NCBI GenBank assembly: GCA_023458595.1
Contig: JAEWYT010000217.1
Coordinates: 1 to 26,335, forward strand
Reading direction: 5' to 3'
DNA length: 26,335 nt
Source: Pseudomonadota bacterium
GTDB lineage: Bacteria > Pseudomonadota > Alphaproteobacteria > Rhizobiales > Tepidamorphaceae
A model generated the notes under the pieces. The model did no database searches and had not been told where the DNA came from. It saw only the letters and a program-made list of their open reading frames with translations. Made by a program: the position numbers and the translations under genes. Below, piece after piece: positions 23,722-26,335 of the stretch. How positions within the stretch are numbered: position 1 is the first letter of the stretch; every line of letters starts with the position of its first letter.

Positions 23722-26019
23722 ATGAAATTCGGCATCGGCGCGTCGCTCAGGCGCAAGGAAGATTCGGCGTTCATCACCGGCAAGGGCCGCTATCTGGCCG
23801 ACCGCATTCCCGACGGCACCGCCTGGGCGCAGCTCGTAAGAAGCCCGATGGGGCACGCGCGGTTCAGGATCGACAACGTCGACGACGTCAGGGCCATGCC
23901 CGGCGTCCTCGCGGTTTTGACCTGCGACGACCTCGTCCATCTCAGCGCGAGCCCGTGCGTCGGCCAGGCGCCGAACTCGGACGGCTCCAGGCTCGACGTT
24001 CCGCGGTTCCCGATCCTCGCCGAGGAGACGGTGCGCTACGTCGGCGATGCCGTGGCGATGATCGTCGCCGAGACCCGGGCCGGGGCGCGCGACGCCGCCG
24101 AGGCGCTGATGGTCGACTACTTCGAGGAGTTGCCTGCCGTCGCCGACATGAAGGCGGCGACCGGGGACGGCGCGCCGCTCATCTGGCCGTCGCGGCGGAA
24201 CAACATCGCCTACGACGCCCATGTCGGCGACAAGGAGGCGACCGATGCCGCCTTCGCCAAGGCCGACAAGGTCGTGACCCTGGAGCTCGTCAACAACCGG
24301 CTCGTCACCAACTACATGGAAACCCGCGGGGCGATCGGCAGCTACGATCCGCAAGAGGACCGCTATACCCTGATCTGCGGCTCGCAGGGCGTGGGGCTCG
24401 TGAAGAACATCCTTGCCGGCATGTTCTTCAAGACCGATCCGGCCCGGTTCCACATCATCACGCCCGACACGGGCGGCGGCTTCGGCACCAAGCTGTTCGT
24501 CTATCGCGAATATCCGCTGGTGCTGGCCGCCGCGGAGAAGATCGGCCGGCCGGTGACCTGGATCAGCGACCGCAGCGAGCACTTCCTCGCCGACAGCCAC
24601 GGCCGCGACAACGTCACCAGGGCGGAGCTGGCGCTCGACGCGGGCGGCAGGTTCCTCGGCCTGCGCGTCGACACCCTCGCCAACATGGGCGGCTATCTCG
24701 CCCAGTTCGGCCCGTTCGTGCCGTTCGTCGGCGCCGGCATGATCCAGGGCGTCTACCGGTTCAAGGCCGCCTACGGCCGCGTGCGCGGGGTCTATACCAA
24801 TACCGTGCCGGTCGACGCCTATCGCGGCGCCGGCCGGCCCGAGGCCGCTTACATGATCGAGCGCCTCGTCGACAAGGCGGCGCGCGAGATCGGCATGAAG
24901 CCGGATGCGCTGCGCCGCAGGAATTTCGTGCCGCCCTCGTCGATGCCGTGGAAGACGCCGACCGGCAAGGTCTACGATTCCGGCGAGTTCGACGGCCATA
25001 TGCGCCATGCCATGGACGTCGCCGACTGGAAGGGCTTCACCGCCCGGATGCGCGCCAGCAGGAAGGCCGGCAAGCTGCGCGGCATCGGGCTTTCCACCTA
25101 TATCGAGGCCTGCTCCGGCGGCGGCGCGGAGACGGCACGTGTGACCCTCAACGAGGACGGCGGCATCACCGTCTTCGTCGGTACCCAGGCGACCGGCCAG
25201 GGCCATGTCACCTCCTACGCGCAGATCGTCGCCGAGCGGCTCGGCCTCGATCCCGAGCACATCGACGTGGTGCAGGGCGACTCCGACGCCTACGAACACG
25301 GCAGCTTCACCGGCGGCTCGCGCTCCATCCCCGTCGGCGGCGCCGCGGTGTCGATCGCCTCCGTCACGCTCGGCGAGCGGATCAAGGCCAGGGCCGCCGA
25401 CATGCTGGAGACGGCGCCGGGCGATCTGGAGTTCCTGGACGGCACGGTGCGCATCGCCGGCACCGACCGGTCGGTGAGCTTCGCCGACGTCGCCGGGAAG
25501 GCGGCGGCCGACGGCGAGAACCTGTCGGAGACAGACAGCTGGACGCCGCCTGAGGCGACCTATCCGAACGGCACCCATGTCGTCGAGGTCGAGGTCGATC
25601 CGGCGACCGGTCATATCGACATCGTCTCCTACACCGTGGTCGACGATTTCGGCGTGATGCTGAATCCGATGCTGCTCGCAGGCCAGGTGCACGGCGGCAT
25701 CGTCCAGGGCGTCGGACAGGCGATGCTCGAGCGCACGGTCTACGACGACGGCGGCCAGCTCCTCTCCGCGACGCTGCAGGACTACGCCCTGCCGCGCGCC
25801 GACGTGATGCCGGATATCCATTTCGAGACGCGCAACGTGCCGTGCAAGACGAACCTGCTCGGCATGAAGGGCGCGGGCGAGGCCGGCGCGATCGGCGCCT
25901 GTCCCGCCGTGGTCAACGCCGTCGTCGACGCGCTGCACCGCGAGGCCGGGATCACGCACATCGACATGCCGATGACGCCGGAGAAGGTGTGGCGGGCGCT
26001 CAACGAGGCGGCGGCGTAG
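23722..26019 (+). CDS. Xanthine/CO dehydrogenase-family molybdopterin-binding large subunit (form II type), orphan
   Basis: Predicted 765-residue large subunit of the molybdenum hydroxylase family, which binds the molybdopterin-cytosine-dinucleotide cofactor and hydroxylates a substrate with water. Domain order is standard: an aldehyde oxidase a/b hammerhead (about 15-125) followed by the molybdopterin-binding domains. The active-site loop is AYRGAGR at 366-372, the form II signature, not the AYxCSFR of true CO dehydrogenase CoxL. The catalytic Glu is E720 in KGAGEAGA. Other blocks include TPDTGGGFGTK and GTQATGQGHVTSYAQI. The partner FAD and 2Fe-2S subunits are not adjacent: upstream is divergent glpD, and 26020-26204 holds only repeats. 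Substrate is unknown. ATG 23722 has AGGG about 9 bases upstream. Confidence 0.93.
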   Translation: MKFGIGASLRRKEDSAFITGKGRYLADRIPDGTAWAQLVRSPMGHARFRIDNVDDVRAMPGVLAVLTCDDLVHLSASPCVGQAPNSDGSRLDVPRFPILAEETVRYVGDAVAMIVAETRAGARDAAEALMVDYFEELPAVADMKAATGDGAPLIWPSRRNNIAYDAHVGDKEATDAAFAKADKVVTLELVNNRLVTNYMETRGAIGSYDPQEDRYTLICGSQGVGLVKNILAGMFFKTDPARFHIITPDTGGGFGTKLFVYREYPLVLAAAEKIGRPVTWISDRSEHFLADSHGRDNVTRAELALDAGGRFLGLRVDTLANMGGYLAQFGPFVPFVGAGMIQGVYRFKAAYGRVRGVYTNTVPVDAYRGAGRPEAAYMIERLVDKAAREIGMKPDALRRRNFVPPSSMPWKTPTGKVYDSGEFDGHMRHAMDVADWKGFTARMRASRKAGKLRGIGLSTYIEACSGGGAETARVTLNEDGGITVFVGTQATGQGHVTSYAQIVAERLGLDPEHIDVVQGDSDAYEHGSFTGGSRSIPVGGAAVSIASVTLGERIKARAADMLETAPGDLEFLDGTVRIAGTDRSVSFADVAGKAAADGENLSETDSWTPPEATYPNGTHVVEVEVDPATGHIDIVSYTVVDDFGVMLNPMLLAGQVHGGIVQGVGQAMLERTVYDDGGQLLSATLQDYALPRADVMPDIHFETRNVPCKTNLLGMKGAGEAGAIGACPAVVNAVVDALHREAGITHIDMPMTPEKVWRALNEAAA

Positions 26020-26064
26020 GGCGGCTTTCGGGGCCGATTGTGTTCGCGGCGCGGCCGTCTGGAT

Positions 26065-26149
26065 CCCGGATCAAGTCCGGGACACGGGTCCATTCGTGAT
26101 GCACGGTCGTGGCTTCATAACAAAGTGCGTGCCCCGGACTTGATCCGGG
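26065..26149. repeat. Inverted pair of alphaproteobacterial extragenic repeats
   Basis: CCCGGATCAAGTCCGGG at 26065-26081 recurs as its exact reverse complement CCCGGACTTGATCCGGG at 26133-26149. With flanks (ACACG against CGTGC) the match extends to 22 positions with one mismatch. Each unit is itself near-palindromic, so either single hairpins or one long hairpin could form. I recall this motif as a frequent dispersed intergenic element in alphaproteobacteria (not searched). It sits between the molybdopterin subunit gene and the transposase remnant and may also help end transcription of the former. Confidence 0.75.
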
Positions 26150-26204
26150 CCCAGCCAGTGGCTGCCGCGCGTGAGGAAGTCGACAACTGGCCGAGTTTGC
26201 GGCT

Positions 26205-26335
26205 CTAACTGTGGAGCCTCAACAGGTTGTCGCCTTTTAGGCCGAGGCGACTGATTGGCGGCTTCGAGTTTAGGCTGCCATGGGGTCGATGCCAATTGTA
26301 CATGTGGTTCCAGACCGGCAGTTCGGCGGCGCGCT
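26205..26335 (-). CDS. Partial IS481-type transposase, C-terminal end only
   Basis: The last 43 codons of an open frame that runs off the right edge of the window. The peptide includes VWNHMYNWHRPHGSL and KPPISRLGLKGDNLLRLHS, then a TAG stop at 26205-26207. The NWHRPHGSL...KPPISRL block is the C-terminal end of the DDE integrase-core transposases of the IS481 group (related to IS3 OrfB). The catalytic residues lie outside the window, so whether the element is intact cannot be told. I could not recognise the terminal inverted repeat in 26150-26204. Confidence 0.85.
   Translation of the reverse strand, partial: RAAELPVWNHMYNWHRPHGSLNSKPPISRLGLKGDNLLRLHS

Noticed and set aside
22074..25553. A rightward open frame of about 1,160 codons across glpD and the molybdopterin subunit gene
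   Set aside because: It is antisense in glpD and out of frame in the molybdopterin gene, and no family features are seen.
23722..26019. True aerobic CO dehydrogenase large subunit (coxL)
   Set aside because: The active-site loop is AYRGAGR, without the cysteine of the AYxCSFR loop that holds the copper-molybdenum site in real CO dehydrogenase.
26205..26295. A leftward 74-codon open frame at 26071-26295 in the right edge
   Set aside because: It is out of frame with the transposase C-terminus, which reads in the neighbouring frame with recognisable RPHGSL and KPPISRL motifs.

Overview
The window is GC-rich chromosomal DNA from an alphaproteobacterium, most likely a member of the Hyphomicrobiales (Rhizobiales). 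That placement is inferred from gene content and order: ftsK-lolA-xthA, glnK next to ammonium channels and tesB, and the ybbN / Lon-N-domain / Trm112 run. High GC gives long open frames on the wrong strand; these were treated as shadows. I call 23 complete protein genes, one partial transposase and one tRNA. No prophage, CRISPR array or obvious defence island was seen.

Left part (1-6.5 kb). A compact L,D-transpeptidase-like gene (- strand) diverges from an OmpR-type response regulator that overlaps a cyclic-nucleotide-binding-domain gene by 4 bases. These converge on a leftward ftsK-lolA-xthA cluster (DNA translocation, lipoprotein transport, DNA repair). An extragenic palindrome fills the convergent gap.

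Nitrogen block (6.5-10.3 kb, - strand). glnK (PII) is followed by two ammonium channels of different subfamilies. Two excellent sigma-54 (-24/-12) promoters are visible, one before glnK and one before the second channel gene. A strong terminator separates the two channel genes and another follows the last, so the block reads as two nitrogen-controlled transcripts.

Housekeeping block (10.3-15.6 kb). It holds tesB, a UbiH/UbiF-type flavin hydroxylase, and a leftward operon ybbN / Lon-N-domain / Trm112 / a VOC gene that looks internally deleted. proX (prolyl-tRNA editing) and tRNA-Gly(GCC) follow.

Metabolic/accessory block (15.6-26.3 kb). hutW-hutX (radical-SAM heme degradation and heme carrier) lie beside the tRNA. 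Two homocysteine methyltransferase-type genes follow: one of the BHMT/MmuM fold and one short MetE-core protein resembling the folate-independent MesD family. After a 528-bp gap with strong hairpins come glpD-glpK (glycerol-3-phosphate oxidation and glycerol kinase, ATGA overlap). Divergent from these is an orphan molybdopterin-binding large subunit of the xanthine/CO dehydrogenase family with the form II signature AYRGAGR. The right edge holds an inverted pair of extragenic repeats and the 3' end of an IS481-type transposase.

Most of the window is well-known biology. The points that most deserve a second look are the MesD-like/homocysteine methyltransferase pair without a visible partner, the hutWX pair at the tRNA, the orphan large subunit, the VOC gene with a missing middle, the paired sigma-54 promoters, and the hairpin-rich gap at 20.0-20.55 kb.
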